Assembly (NCBI RefSeq): GCF_001402915.1
Contig: NZ_CP012945.1
Coordinates: 2,271,501 to 2,335,500 of the forward strand
DNA length: 64,000 nt
Direction: 5' to 3'
Origin: Devosia sp. A16
Lineage (GTDB): Bacteria > Pseudomonadota > Alphaproteobacteria > Rhizobiales > Devosiaceae
Position 1 is the stretch's first letter. Each line of letters begins with the position of its first letter. Below are positions 7,638-18,964 of the stretch, in pieces. Both the position numbers and the translations under genes were made by a program. A model generated the notes under the pieces. It saw only the letters and a program-made list of their open reading frames with translations, was not told where the DNA came from and did no database searches.

Positions 7638-9212
7638 ATGTCAGCCCCCACCTCGCGTGCCACCGCCCGTGAATGGACCGGCCTTGCCGTCCTCGCGTTG
7701 CCTACGCTGCTGGTTTCCATCGACGTCTCGGTCATCCTGCTTGCGCTCCCGAGGATCAGCGAGACGCTCGGCGCCGACAGCGCCCAGCAGCTCTGGATCA
7801 TGGATATCTACGGCTTCCTGCTCGCCGGCTTCCTCATCACCATGGGGACGATCGGCGATCGCATCGGGCGGCGGAAGCTGCTGATGATCGGTGGCGCCGC
7901 CTTCGCCGCCGCCTCGGTGCTGGCGGCGTTCTCGAGTTCGGCCGCCATGCTGATCGCGGCGCGCGGCCTGCTCGGTATTGCCGGCGCCACACTCTCCCCC
8001 TCGATTCTGGCGCTTATCACCAACATGTTCCACGACGAGCGGCAGCGCGGCTTCGCCATCTCCATCTGGCTCACCTGCTTCATGGGCGGCATGCTGCTCG
8101 GGCCGCTGGTCGGCGGCGTCATGCTCGAGCATTTCTGGTGGGGCGCCCCCTTCCTGCTCGGCGTGCCGGTGATGCTGCTGCTACTGCTTACCGCCCCGGC
8201 GCTGCTGCCCGAATACAAGGCGCCGCAGGCCGGCCGGCTCGATCTCCTCAGCGTCCTGCTGTCGCTCGGCGCTATCCTGCCCATGGTCTACGGGCTGAAG
8301 GAGCTGGCCAAGGGCGATGTTTCGTTCGCCCCGTTCGGCGCCATCGGTTTCGGCCTGCTGCTGGCCATCGTGTTCATCCGCCGCCAGGTGACGCTGGCGC
8401 ATCCGCTGGTCGACCTGAAACTGTTCAGGAACGGTGCCTTCACCGCGGTGATCGGGGCGATGTTCCTCATCACCGTCACCGGCGCCATCATGGTGCTGAC
8501 GGCGCAGTATTTTCAGCTCGTCGCCGGGCTCTCGCCGCTCTGGGCCGGACTCTGCGGGCTGCCGGCGATCCTGTTGATGATCGTTGCCTTCATGCTGGCG
8601 CCCAAGCTGGCGCAGACCATCCGTCCGGGGCTGCTCATCGCTTCCGGCATGGGCGTCGCCATCGTCGGGTTGCTGATCGTGCTGTGCTTCATCCAGAGCT
8701 TCGGCGTGCCCGCGGTGATCGTCGGCTTTGCCCTGTTCAATCTCGGTTGTGCGCCGATGGTGACGCTCGGCACCGGCATCATGATGGGCTTCGTCGCGCC
8801 GGAACGCGCCGGTGCCGCAGCGGCCCTGCAGGAAACCTCGTCGGAGTTCGGCTTCTCGCTCGGCATCGCCGCGCTCGGCAGCCTCGGCACCCTGGTCTAT
8901 CGCAGCCTGCTCACCGGTCACCTGCCGGCCGGCCTCACCGAAGCGCAGGCCCACGACGCGACCGAAACCCTGGCCGGCGCCGCCAATGTCGCCGCGAGCC
9001 TGCCGGACGGGGCGCCGCTGCTCGCCGCCACGGGCGCTGCATTCACCTCGGCCCTGCAGGGGGTAGTGGCGGTGGAAGCCGGCGTGCTGCTGCTGGTCGG
9101 CATCGTCGCCCTCACCGCCCTGCGCGGCGTCAAACCCCTCGGCGCCGGAGCCGGCGCCCATCCCACTCCGCCTCCGGCGGAAAGCGAAGACCGCCTGGCT
9201 GCTGCCCAGTGA
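7638..9212 (+). CDS. MFS multidrug efflux transporter, DHA2 (14-helix) family
   Basis: A 524-residue drug:proton antiporter resembling SmvA/QacA. It shows motif A variants (GTIGDRIGRRKLLMIGG) after helix 2, the DHA2 motif near the start (VSIDVSVILLALPRISETL), and fourteen predicted hydrophobic segments. The C-terminal half is long (helices at TAVIGAMFLITVTGAIMVL, GLLIASGMGVAIVGLLIVLC and others). The expected substrates are cationic biocides and dyes, by family. The start ATG at 7638 follows AAAGGAG at 7625-7631; the upstream in-frame TTG/ATG options lie within the operator region. No regulator gene is adjacent, although the promoter carries four CTTAAG boxes, so the cognate repressor (probably TetR-type) must be encoded elsewhere. 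Confidence 0.92.
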   Translation: MSAPTSRATAREWTGLAVLALPTLLVSIDVSVILLALPRISETLGADSAQQLWIMDIYGFLLAGFLITMGTIGDRIGRRKLLMIGGAAFAAASVLAAFSSSAAMLIAARGLLGIAGATLSPSILALITNMFHDERQRGFAISIWLTCFMGGMLLGPLVGGVMLEHFWWGAPFLLGVPVMLLLLLTAPALLPEYKAPQAGRLDLLSVLLSLGAILPMVYGLKELAKGDVSFAPFGAIGFGLLLAIVFIRRQVTLAHPLVDLKLFRNGAFTAVIGAMFLITVTGAIMVLTAQYFQLVAGLSPLWAGLCGLPAILLMIVAFMLAPKLAQTIRPGLLIASGMGVAIVGLLIVLCFIQSFGVPAVIVGFALFNLGCAPMVTLGTGIMMGFVAPERAGAAAALQETSSEFGFSLGIAALGSLGTLVYRSLLTGHLPAGLTEAQAHDATETLAGAANVAASLPDGAPLLAATGAAFTSALQGVVAVEAGVLLLVGIVALTALRGVKPLGAGAGAHPTPPPAESEDRLAAAQ

Positions 9213-9284
9213 CGGTCCGGCCGGCGGTGGGAGAAGCGCTGGGTACGTGAACCCGCCGCCGGCGACTCCTCCTCGGAGCGTTCT

Positions 9285-9324
9285 GGGAAAAGTTGCAGAC
9301 TTTTCCGGTTCGAGAGCGCGACAA
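9285..9324 (+). repeat. leader-associated hairpin repeat (copy 1)
   Basis: Perfect eight-pair hairpin GGAAAAGT-TGCAG-ACTTTTCC followed by GGTTCGAGAGCGCGACAAA. Close copies lie at 32316-32357 (before pnp) and, on the minus strand, at 51673-51717 (before fur), all in the same orientation relative to the downstream gene. Here it ends 70 bases before the PanE-like start codon. Confidence 0.8.
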
Positions 9325-9394
9325 AATCAATAACCCCATGGGCTGCCTTGTTCAGGCCGCCCATTGCCGCCAAGCTGGACCAAAGGAGTTCGGC

Positions 9395-10366
9395 ATGCGG
9401 TTCATCATCTACGGCGTCGGCGCCATCGGCGGCACCTTCGCAGCTTCCCTCGCCGGCGCCGGCCACGATGTGGTCGGCATTGCCCGTGGCGACATGCTCG
9501 AGGCGATTCGGGCCAATGGCGGGCTGATGTTCCGCACCACCACCGGCGCGGAGCTGGTGGACTTCCCTGTCGTCGGCGCGCCGGGCGAACTCGAGTTCCG
9601 CCCCGATGACGTCATCTTCCTCACCATGAAGGGCCAGCACACCGCGCCGGCGCTCGAGGAGTTGCGCGCCGCCGGTGTCACGACACAGGCGCTGGTTTGC
9701 GCCCAGAACGGCGTCAACAACGAACGGCTGGCGCTGCGGCTGTTTCCCAACGTCTATGCCATGACGGTGATGCTGCCGGCCGACTACGTGACCCCGGGCG
9801 AAGTGATCTGCTATGGCACGCCCAAGCGAGGGCTGCTCGATCTCGGCCGCTATCCCCACGGCCTCGACGACAACGTTGCGGCCATCGCCACCGCCTTCGA
9901 CAGCGCCGGCTTCGCGGCCTTTCCGCTCGAAGCGGTGATGCGCTCGAAATACGGCAAGCTGCGGGAAAACCTCGGCAACGCACTCGAGGCGGCGCTCGGC
10001 CATGGCAGCCGCTCCGGTCCGCTGCTGGCGGCCATCCAGGCCGAGGCGGAAGCGGTCTACGCTGCCGCCGGCATCGACTGGGTGGCGGTCGGCAATGCCG
10101 ATCCGCGCCGCAAAGGCCTGATGGAGATGGGCGCCGTCGCCGGCATCACCCGCACCGGCGGCTCCTCGGTCCAGAGCCTGAAGCGCGGCAGCGGCAGCAT
10201 CGAGACCGACTACCTCAATGGCGAAATCGTGCTGCTCGGCCGGCTGCACGGCGTGCCGACGCCGCTCAATGCCGGGCTGGTCAGCATCGGCCACGAGCTG
10301 GCGAAGAAGGGCGCCAAGCCGGGCAGCATGAGCGAGGCGGAGCTGCGGGTGCGGTTGGGGATTTAG
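9395..10366 (+). CDS. ketopantoate-reductase-like (PanE/ApbA family) oxidoreductase
   Basis: A 323-residue NADP-dependent dehydrogenase. The N-terminal Rossmann fold begins at residue 1 with MRFIIYGVGAIGGTFAASLA (GxGxxG), and the PanE signature K (FLTMKGQHTAPAL) and N (VCAQNGVNNE) follow. The C-terminal helical domain has the family lysine region (MRSKYGKLRENLGNAL) and the late SSVQSLKRGSGSIETDYLNG motif. PanE reduces 2-dehydropantoate in pantothenate synthesis, but many paralogues of this family act on other 2-keto acids, so the substrate is left open. The start at 9395 has AAAGGAG upstream. The 34-residue extension of the longer frame runs through the hairpin repeat and is rejected. The gene stands alone, convergent with the formaldehyde dehydrogenase across a family B repeat. 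Confidence 0.85.
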   Translation: MRFIIYGVGAIGGTFAASLAGAGHDVVGIARGDMLEAIRANGGLMFRTTTGAELVDFPVVGAPGELEFRPDDVIFLTMKGQHTAPALEELRAAGVTTQALVCAQNGVNNERLALRLFPNVYAMTVMLPADYVTPGEVICYGTPKRGLLDLGRYPHGLDDNVAAIATAFDSAGFAAFPLEAVMRSKYGKLRENLGNALEAALGHGSRSGPLLAAIQAEAEAVYAAAGIDWVAVGNADPRRKGLMEMGAVAGITRTGGSSVQSLKRGSGSIETDYLNGEIVLLGRLHGVPTPLNAGLVSIGHELAKKGAKPGSMSEAELRVRLGI

Positions 10367-10408
10367 AAGGCCGGCAGGTGGCACCGGTTCCAGGAGGGCG
10401 CAGTTTGT

Positions 10409-10563
10409 CCCTTCTCCCCTCAGGGGAGAAGGTGCCCGAAGGGCGGTTGAGGGGTGAAGCGGTGCAGCACGCGCTCGCTTAGAAGCTGAACCCCTCACCC
10501 TAGTTTCGCTACGGACCTGACGGTCCTAGCTGCACTACCCTCACCCTCAGGGGCGAGGGGATG
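10409..10563. repeat. palindromic intergenic repeat, family B (copy 1)
   Basis: Composite of CTTCTCCCCTCAGGGGAGAAGG, a middle segment with GGGTGAAGCGG..CGCTCGCTTAGAAGCTGAACCC, and CCCTCACCCTCAGGGGCGAGGG. The copy at 20994-21145 is its reverse complement over almost the whole length. Both sit between convergent genes, so a bidirectional terminator role is plausible. Confidence 0.85.
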
Positions 10564-10589
10564 ACTGCCCCGCAATGCGGTAGAGCTCC

Positions 10590-11717
10590 CTAGAACAACA
10601 CCACGCTGCGAATGCTCTCGCCATGGTGCATCAGCTCGAACCCCTGGTTGATGTCTTCGAGCCTCAGCGTGTGGGTGATCATCGGGTCGATCTCGAGCTT
10701 GCCGCTCATGTACCAGTCGACGATTTTCGGCACATCGGTGCGGCCGCGGGCGCCCCCGAAGGCGGTGCCCATCCAGGTGCGGCCGGTGACCAGCTGGAAC
10801 GGCCGGGTGGAGATTTCCTGGCCGGCGGCGGCCACCCCGATCACCACCGACTTGCCCCAGCCGCGATGGCTGGCTTCCAGCGCTTGCCGCATCACAGTGG
10901 TGTTGCCGGTGCAGTCGAAGGTGTAGTCGGCGCCGCCGATCTGGTCGGCCCCGCGTTTGGTCAGGTTGACGAGGTGCGGGACGATGTCGCCCTCGATCTC
11001 CCGTGGGTTGACGAAATGCGTCATGCCGAAGCGCTCGCCCCAGGCACGCTTGTCGTTGTTGATGTCGACGCCGATGATCATGTCGGCGCCGGCGAGCTTC
11101 AACCCCTGCACCACGTTGAGCCCGATCCCGCCCAGCCCGAACACCACGGCGGTGGCGCCGGCCTCGACCTTGGCGGTGTTGAGCACCGCGCCCACCCCGG
11201 TGGTGACGCCGCAGCCGATGTAGAACACCTTGTCGAACGGCGCCTTGGGGTCGATCTTGGCCAGCGCGATCTCGGGCAGCACGGTGTGGTTCGAAAAGGT
11301 CGAGCAGCCCATGTAGTGGAAGATAGTCTGGCCCTTGTAGGAAAAGCGCGAGGTGCCGTCCGGCATCAGGCCCTTGCCCTGGGTGGCGCGGATCGCCGTG
11401 CAGAGGTTGGTCTTGCGGCTCAGGCAACTCGGGCACTCCCGGCATTCGGGCGTATAGAGCGGGATCACGTGGTCGCCCGGCTTGAGGCTGGTGACGCCGG
11501 GACCGACTTCCAGCACCACCCCGGCCCCCTCATGGCCGAGGATCGAGGGGAACAGCCCTTCCGGATCGGCGCCCGACAGCGTGAAGGCGTCGGTGTGGCA
11601 GATGCCGGTGGCCTTGATCTCGACTAGCACTTCGCCGGCCTTCGGCCCCTCGAGATCGAGCTCGACGATTTCGAGCGGCTTGCCCGCCGCGAATGCCACT
11701 GCCGCGCGTGTCTTCAT
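10590..11717 (-). CDS. frmA: S-(hydroxymethyl)glutathione dehydrogenase / class III alcohol dehydrogenase
   Basis: A 375-residue zinc alcohol dehydrogenase, the normal size for class III. It oxidises the formaldehyde-glutathione adduct with NAD and also reduces S-nitrosoglutathione. Catalytic zinc ligands are C40 ([12 protein letters not shown]) and H62 (LGHEGAG). Structural zinc ligands C92, C95, C98 and C106 are all present ([17 protein letters not shown]). The nucleotide-binding motif [10 protein letters not shown] lies near residue 195. The start at 11717 is preceded by GGAG; the 20-residue extension in the open frame is not part of the family. No S-formylglutathione hydrolase gene is adjacent. 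It is divergent from rimP. Confidence 0.95.
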   Translation of the reverse strand: MKTRAAVAFAAGKPLEIVELDLEGPKAGEVLVEIKATGICHTDAFTLSGADPEGLFPSILGHEGAGVVLEVGPGVTSLKPGDHVIPLYTPECRECPSCLSRKTNLCTAIRATQGKGLMPDGTSRFSYKGQTIFHYMGCSTFSNHTVLPEIALAKIDPKAPFDKVFYIGCGVTTGVGAVLNTAKVEAGATAVVFGLGGIGLNVVQGLKLAGADMIIGVDINNDKRAWGERFGMTHFVNPREIEGDIVPHLVNLTKRGADQIGGADYTFDCTGNTTVMRQALEASHRGWGKSVVIGVAAAGQEISTRPFQLVTGRTWMGTAFGGARGRTDVPKIVDWYMSGKLEIDPMITHTLRLEDINQGFELMHHGESIRSVVLF

Positions 11718-11794
11718 CAATCCTGCTCCGGTCGCGAATCTCGTTGTCCGACCATAGCTGCTGGCGGCGGCAAGCACAGCCGGACGGGATGATC

Positions 11795-11895
11795 TTGCGC
11801 CCGACGTCCATCGGCGCTATATGAGCGCCAACAACATCTCTGGCTCTAAAGCGAGAGTGGGGTGCCGACCGGGCCCCCGCTCTTTTTGTTTTCTT
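11795..11895 (+). promoter_or_regulatory. rimP operon promoter and leader with intrinsic terminator (possible attenuator)
   Basis: A promoter TTGCGC (11795-11800), 16 bp, CTATAT (11817-11822) would start transcription near 11829. Within the leader, AGAGTGGGG (11854-11862) pairs with CCCCGCTCT (11875-11883), extended by GCC/GGC inside, and is followed directly by TTTTTGTTTTCTT (11883-11895). This has all marks of a rho-independent terminator only 18 bases before the rimP start, with no gene between promoter and hairpin. Premature termination controlling the nusA/infB operon is inferred; autocontrol by NusA is a natural candidate. Confidence 0.65.
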
Positions 11896-11913
11896 GAGGC
11901 CCCATCGCACGAC

Positions 11914-12597
11914 ATGAACTTTGATCTGACAGAAAAGCGCTACATCAAGGAGACCGGCCTCGAGCAGCGGATTGCCCGCATCGTCGAGCCCGTCGCCAAC
12001 GATCTCGGCTACAGCCTCGTGCGTGTGAAGATGACGCAGGAGAACGGCCTGACGCTGCAGATCATGGCCGAAGACGGCAATGGCCGCTTCACCATCACCG
12101 ACTGCGAGCGGCTGAGCAAAGACGTCTCGCCGGTGCTCGACGTCGAGGATCCGATCGACCGCGAATACCACCTCGAGGTCTCGTCTCCCGGCATCGATCG
12201 GCCGCTGGTCCGCGCCCGCGATTTTGCCGCCTATATCGGCCACGAGGCCAAGGTCGAACTCTCCGACCTCTTGGATGGCCGCCGCCGTTTCCGCGGCCTG
12301 ATCAAGGCGGTCGACGGCGACCACGTCGTCATCACCCTGCCCGACGTGCCCAAGGGCACCGAGCCGGATTTCCGCCTGCCGCTGAGCCTGCTGGCCGAGG
12401 CCAAGCTGGTGATGACCGACAAGCTGATGAACCTGGCGCAGGTCGACCAGGAAGAATTCCCCATCGACGACGATGCAGACATCGAGACCGTCGAACTGTC
12501 CGACGGCCCGGAGGCCGATACGGCCGAGGACACGGCGGACCAGTCAAGAATCACATCCGAATCCGAAGCAGACGCTTCCACTGAGGAGACACACTAA
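11914..12597 (+). CDS. rimP: ribosome maturation factor RimP
   Basis: A 227-residue protein needed for 30S subunit maturation. The N-terminal alpha/beta domain has EQRIARIVEPVANDLGYSLV, then EDPIDREYHLEVSSPGIDRP, the family signature. The C-terminal SH3-like domain follows (HEAKVELSDLLDGRRRFRG). An acidic tail of about 50 residues (VELSDGPEADTAEDTADQ) is longer than in E. coli RimP but common in alphaproteobacteria. The ATG at 11914 is chosen because the family begins about ten residues before the EQRI motif; upstream frame content is leader sequence. It is immediately followed by nusA (TAA then ATG, no gap), confirming the operon. Confidence 0.95.
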   Translation: MNFDLTEKRYIKETGLEQRIARIVEPVANDLGYSLVRVKMTQENGLTLQIMAEDGNGRFTITDCERLSKDVSPVLDVEDPIDREYHLEVSSPGIDRPLVRARDFAAYIGHEAKVELSDLLDGRRRFRGLIKAVDGDHVVITLPDVPKGTEPDFRLPLSLLAEAKLVMTDKLMNLAQVDQEEFPIDDDADIETVELSDGPEADTAEDTADQSRITSESEADASTEETH

Positions 12598-14199
12598 ATG
12601 GCCGTTAGCGCGAACCGCCTGGAACTGCTCCAGATCGCTGATGCCGTTGCCCGCGAGAAGTCGATCGATCGCATGATCGTCATCGAGTCGATGCAGGACG
12701 CGATCGAGAAGGCGGCCAAGACCCGCTACGGCGCCGAGACCAACGTGCGCGCCGAGATCAATCCCAAGACCGGCGAGCTGCGCCTGTGGCGGCTGCTCGA
12801 AGTGGTCGAGGCGGTCGAGGAGCCCTCCCGTCAGATCGAGCTCAAATACGCCAAGCTGAAGAACGACGCCGCCAAGCTCGGCGACTTCCTCACCGAGCCG
12901 CTGCCGCCGATCGAGTTCGGCCGCATCGCCGCCCAGTCGGCGAAGCAAGTGATCGTGCAGAAGGTGCGCGATGCCGAGCGCGACCGCATGTACGAGGAGT
13001 ACATCAACCGGGTCGGCGAGATCGTCAACGGCACCGTCAAGCGCGTCGAATACGGCAACGTCATCGTCGACCTCGGCCGCGGCGAAGCCATCATCCGCCG
13101 CGACGAGCTGATCCCGCGCGAGCTCTATCGCTACGGCGACCGCGTCCGCGCCTATATCTACGACGTGCGCCGCGAACAGCGCGGCCCGCAGATCTTCCTG
13201 TCGCGCACCCATCCGCAGTTCATGGCCAAGCTGTTCATGCAGGAAGTGCCGGAGATCTACGACGGCATCATCACCATCCGCTCGATTGCCCGCGACCCGG
13301 GCAGCCGCGCGAAGATTGCCGTGACCTCGTCGGATTCCTCGATCGACCCGGTCGGTGCCTGCGTCGGTATGCGTGGTTCGCGCGTGCAGGCGGTGGTTGC
13401 CGAGCTGCAGGGCGAAAAGATCGACATCATCCCGTGGACCGAATCGATCGCCGACCTCGTGGTTTCGGCGCTGCAGCCGGCCGATGTCGCCAAGGTCGTG
13501 CTCGACGAGCAGGCCGAGCGCATCGAAGTGGTGGTGCCCGATGAGCAGCTCAGCCTCGCCATCGGCCGCCGCGGCCAGAACGTGCGGCTCGCTTCGCAGC
13601 TGATCGGCTGGGATATCGACATCCTCACCGAGGCCGAAGAGTCCGAGCGCCGCCAGAAGGAATTCACCGAGCGCTCTGCATTGTTTATGCAGGCCCTTGA
13701 TGTTGACGAGATGGTTGCCCAACTACTGGCTTCCGAAGGTTTCTCCTCGGTCGAGGAACTCGCCTATATCGACGCTTCGGAAATCGCCTCGATCCAGGGT
13801 TTCGACGAAGAGACCGCGGCGGAAATCCAGCAGCGCGCCTCCGACTACCTGGCGGCGATCGAGAAGGCCAATGACGACGAGCGCATCAAGCTCGGCGTCG
13901 AGGACGAGCTCTACGAAATCCCTGGCCTGAACGCGGCGATGCTCGTCGCGCTGGGCAAGGAAGACATCAAGAGCGTCGAGGACTTTGCCGGTTGCGCCGC
14001 CGACGACCTGGTCGGCTGGACCGAACGCAAGGACGGCGAGACCAAGCGGTTCGAGGGCACCTTCAAGGATTTCCCGGTGAGCCGTGAGGAAGCCGAGGAG
14101 ATGATCCTGCAGGCCCGCCTCAAGGCCGGCTGGATCACCGAAGCCGATCTCGCCGTGGCCGAAGAGGCCGCCGAGCTGGAAGAAGGGGCGCCCGCGTAA
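12598..14199 (+). CDS. nusA: transcription termination/antitermination factor NusA
   Basis: A 533-residue RNA-polymerase-binding factor. The N-terminal domain is at residues 1-125, and an S1 domain at about 135-200 includes [22 protein letters not shown]1 and KH2 lie at about 230-345 ([20 protein letters not shown], then [20 protein letters not shown]). Two C-terminal acidic repeat (AR) segments, about 365-510, have HhH-like [17 protein letters not shown] and [15 protein letters not shown]. The length and domain order match proteobacterial NusA with both AR repeats. It modulates pausing, intrinsic termination and antitermination. The gene abuts rimP and is followed 19 bases later by ylxR. Confidence 0.97.
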   Translation: MAVSANRLELLQIADAVAREKSIDRMIVIESMQDAIEKAAKTRYGAETNVRAEINPKTGELRLWRLLEVVEAVEEPSRQIELKYAKLKNDAAKLGDFLTEPLPPIEFGRIAAQSAKQVIVQKVRDAERDRMYEEYINRVGEIVNGTVKRVEYGNVIVDLGRGEAIIRRDELIPRELYRYGDRVRAYIYDVRREQRGPQIFLSRTHPQFMAKLFMQEVPEIYDGIITIRSIARDPGSRAKIAVTSSDSSIDPVGACVGMRGSRVQAVVAELQGEKIDIIPWTESIADLVVSALQPADVAKVVLDEQAERIEVVVPDEQLSLAIGRRGQNVRLASQLIGWDIDILTEAEESERRQKEFTERSALFMQALDVDEMVAQLLASEGFSSVEELAYIDASEIASIQGFDEETAAEIQQRASDYLAAIEKANDDERIKLGVEDELYEIPGLNAAMLVALGKEDIKSVEDFAGCAADDLVGWTERKDGETKRFEGTFKDFPVSREEAEEMILQARLKAGWITEADLAVAEEAAELEEGAPA

Positions 14200-14218
14200 T
14201 CGGGCGGTCTGAAGCCCG

Positions 14219-14836
14219 GTGCCGCGTCGCGAGGAAACCGAAAGGCAATGCGCCCTCACCCGTGAGGTGAAGCCGATTGCCGACCTGATCCGCTTCGCCG
14301 TCTCACCCGACGGCGAGGTGGTGCCCGATACGGACGGCAAGGCCGAAGGTCGTGGCGTCTGGATCAGCCTGGGCCTCAAATCGGTGGCCGAGGCACAAAA
14401 GAAGAAGGCCTTCGCCAAAAGCCTCAAGGCCGAGGTGAAGGTGCCCGACGATCTGGCCGGTCTGACCCGGCGCCGGCTGGAGGAGCGACTGCTCAGTTCG
14501 CTCTCCCTGGCGCGCAAGGCGGGGCAGCTGGTCACCGGCTCGACCAAGGTCAAGGCGGCGATCGAGGCGGGTGAAGTCGTGGGCCTCCTCACCGCCACCG
14601 ACGCGGCAGAGGATGGTCGGAACAAGCTCCTGGGTTCGCTCAAGGGGTATACAAAGGCGGCCGAAGAGGCAGGTTTTGAGCCTGTCTTAACTCCGCATTT
14701 CGAATTGCTCGATTCGGGCCAAATGGGTTTGGCACTCGGGATCGAAAATGTGATACATGCTGCGCTCATCAAGGGGGGCGCGGCCCAGGCGGCGGTGCAA
14801 CGAGCCGAAAGGCTGGCTCGTTACATTGCCAACTAG
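14219..14836 (+). CDS. YlxR (DUF448) and L7Ae-like fusion RNA-binding protein
   Basis: A 205-residue two-domain protein. The N-terminal YlxR/DUF448 domain, about residues 1-85, has RQCALTREVKPIADLIRFAV and GRGVWISLGLKSVAEAQKKK. The C-terminal L7Ae/L30e-like RNA-binding domain, about 95-190, has LSLARKAGQLVTGSTKVKAA, VGLLTATDAAEDGRNKL and the closing MGLALGIENVIHAALIKGGA. In many bacteria these are two separate genes (ylxR and ylxQ) in the nusA operon; fusion is usual in alphaproteobacteria. It starts with GTG at 14219. A nucleoid or RNA-binding role is known for some homologues; the function here is inferred from the operon. Confidence 0.9.
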   Translation: MPRREETERQCALTREVKPIADLIRFAVSPDGEVVPDTDGKAEGRGVWISLGLKSVAEAQKKKAFAKSLKAEVKVPDDLAGLTRRRLEERLLSSLSLARKAGQLVTGSTKVKAAIEAGEVVGLLTATDAAEDGRNKLLGSLKGYTKAAEEAGFEPVLTPHFELLDSGQMGLALGIENVIHAALIKGGAAQAAVQRAERLARYIAN

Positions 14837-14959
14837 ATGGGTTATTTGAGCGGCGCGAGCGAGAGCTGCGCCGCCCCCTGTGCCCGACAATCGGACTTGT
14901 TCAGAGAGCGTGGCGACGCGCTTTCGCGGGCAGGTTTCGTGAAGGAAGACGCGAGTTAC

Positions 14960-17641
<2,682 letters not shown>

Positions 17642-17661
17642 GCGTGAGCGACAAGCCATCA

Positions 17662-17702
17662 AAGAGAGCGCCCGGCGAAAGCTCGGCGCTCTCTTTCTTT
17701 TT
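17662..17702 (+). terminator. intrinsic terminator after infB
   Basis: Eleven-pair stem AAGAGAGCGCC (17662-17672) with GGCGCTCTCTT (17685-17695), a 12-base loop, then TTTCTTTTT to 17702. It ends the rimP-nusA-ylxR-infB transcript, whereas in the usual order rbfA and truB would follow directly. Confidence 0.88.
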
Positions 17703-17740
17703 GGCGGGCGCGAAGTGGCAAACCGGCGTTGAGGCGACCG

Positions 17741-17831
17741 CTTCCCTCCCCCTTGAGGGGAGGGATTGAGGGGGGGTGGTGCAGTCAGCACCGAGGTTCC
17801 CCGCACCACCCCCACCCCCAACCCCTCCCCT
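17741..17831. repeat. palindromic intergenic repeat, family A (copy 3), split by IS110 element
   Basis: CTTCCCTCCCCCTTGAGGGG and GGGATTGAGG, then a spacer, then CCCCCACCCCCAACCCCTCC. The repeat is interrupted after CCCCT at 17831 and resumes at 18982 with CAAGGGGGAGGGGAGC. Joining the two parts gives CCCCTCCCCT-CAAGGGGGAGGGGAG, identical to the uninterrupted copy at 26320-26344. Confidence 0.88.
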
Positions 17832-17847
17832 TGTATGTTCCGTTTGT

Positions 17848-18024
17848 GGGTCGATAGTGATCAGATCTGACCCTGCAGGTTCTGGTGTTTTTCCGGGGCC
17901 TGTGGTCGGGGGGCGTGTGTCTCCCCTGAGCGTTCGAGCTCGTCCTTGAGCGTACGCCTCCGGCCCTTCGTGACGATCTCGAACGGTTGGTTGGGCTTTG
18001 GGCCCGCATACAAGGCAGAGCATC
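17848..18024 (+). ncRNA. predicted bridge RNA of the IS110-family element
   Basis: Three structured parts are readable. (1) A 5' stem-loop, GGGTC (17848-17852) with GACCC (17869-17873). (2) A target-binding loop: an 11-pair stem 17909-17919/17951-17961 encloses CTCCCCT (17921-17927), an apical hairpin GAGC-GTTCGA-GCTC (17928-17941), and CCTTGAG (17944-17950). CTCCCCT equals the left target plus core; CCTTGAG is the reverse complement of core plus right target (CTCAAGG). (3) A donor-binding loop: stem GATCTC (17975-17980) with GAG-c-ATC (18018-18024), ACGGTTG (17983-17989) equal to the element's right end before the core (18973-18979), hairpin GGGC/GCCC, and CATACAAG (18007-18014), the reverse complement of core plus left end (CTTGTATG). 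All four guides fit. RNA boundaries are approximate. Confidence 0.82.
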
Positions 18025-18964
18025 ATGATCGCTTCCCCCGACTATGTCAGCGTCGACGTATCCAAGCAGCACCTGGACCTGGCCATGGCCGAGACCCCGG
18101 TGCTTCGTATTCCCAATACCCAGGCAGGGGTTCGCCGCCTGATCGTGCGGCTCGGGACGCTGAGGCGGCCGCACGTGGTGTGTGAAGCCACTGGCAGCTA
18201 TACCCGACTGATGGCTCGCGAACTGGCCGAACACGGCATTGCCCTGAGCAAGGTCAACCCACGCCGGGTGAGGGATCTGGCCCGTGCCGACGGGCAGATG
18301 GCCAAGACCGATGCGATTGACGCGCAGGCCATCCTGCGCTTCGCTCGCCTCATGCAGCCACAGCCCGATCCGCACGATCCCTATGCCCTGGAGCTGACCG
18401 ACCTGGTACGTCGGCGTCGGCAGATGGTGGACATGCTGGCCATGGAGAAGCAGCGCAGCGAGCACCCCGAGGGCCAGACGATCAAGGCCAGCATCAAGGC
18501 CCATATCGACTTCCTGAGTACTCAGATCGCCGCCATCGACAAGCAGATCACCGAGCACATCGCGCAGCATGCCGGCCTGCACCGCCGGGCCGAACTGCTG
18601 GCCTCCATTCCCGGCATCGGCCGGGTCACGGCAGCCGTACTCATCGCCGAGATGCCCGAGTTGGGCAGCATCGGTAACAAGCAGGCAGCAGCTCTGGCGG
18701 GGGTGGCGCCCTTCGTGCACGACAGCGGCCAGATGCGAGGCCAAGCTCATATCGCGGGCGGTCGATTGTCGGTGCGCTGCGCCCTCTACATGGCCACAAA
18801 TCTCAGCCATCCGCGCCAACCCACCCATCAAAACCTTCTATCAAAGGCTCCGCAGCCAAGGCAAACCAGCAAAGCTTGCCATCGTCGCCGCCATGCGGAA
18901 GCTGCTCACCACCGCAAACGCCATCCTCGCAAACGACGCACCTTGGATCCCAAGCCCCGCTTGA
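18025..18964 (+). pseudogene. IS110-family DEDD transposase, frameshifted
   Basis: The N-terminal RuvC-like DEDD domain is intact: D11 (YVSVDVSKQHLDLA), E54 (VVCEATGSYTR), D96 and D99 (AKTDAIDAQA). The Tnp C-terminal domain follows with SIPGIGRVTAAVLIAEMPEL and the serine region APFVHDSGQMRG (S234). At about 18798-18800 (ACAAATC) one extra base throws the frame: frame 1 runs on into basic junk to 19044. Frame 2 gives the expected end ISAIRANPPIKTFYQRLRSQ, GKPAKLAIVAAMRKLL, stopping at 18964. With the base removed the protein would be 312-313 residues, normal for the family. A sequencing error or a programmed shift cannot be excluded, but an A run of three is weak support for either. The start at 18025 lies at the 3' end of the predicted bridge RNA. 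Confidence 0.85.

Noticed and set aside
17998-18024. earlier start of the IS110 transposase at 17998
   Set aside because: The nine extra codons fall in the predicted donor-binding loop of the bridge RNA and are not part of the transposase family start.
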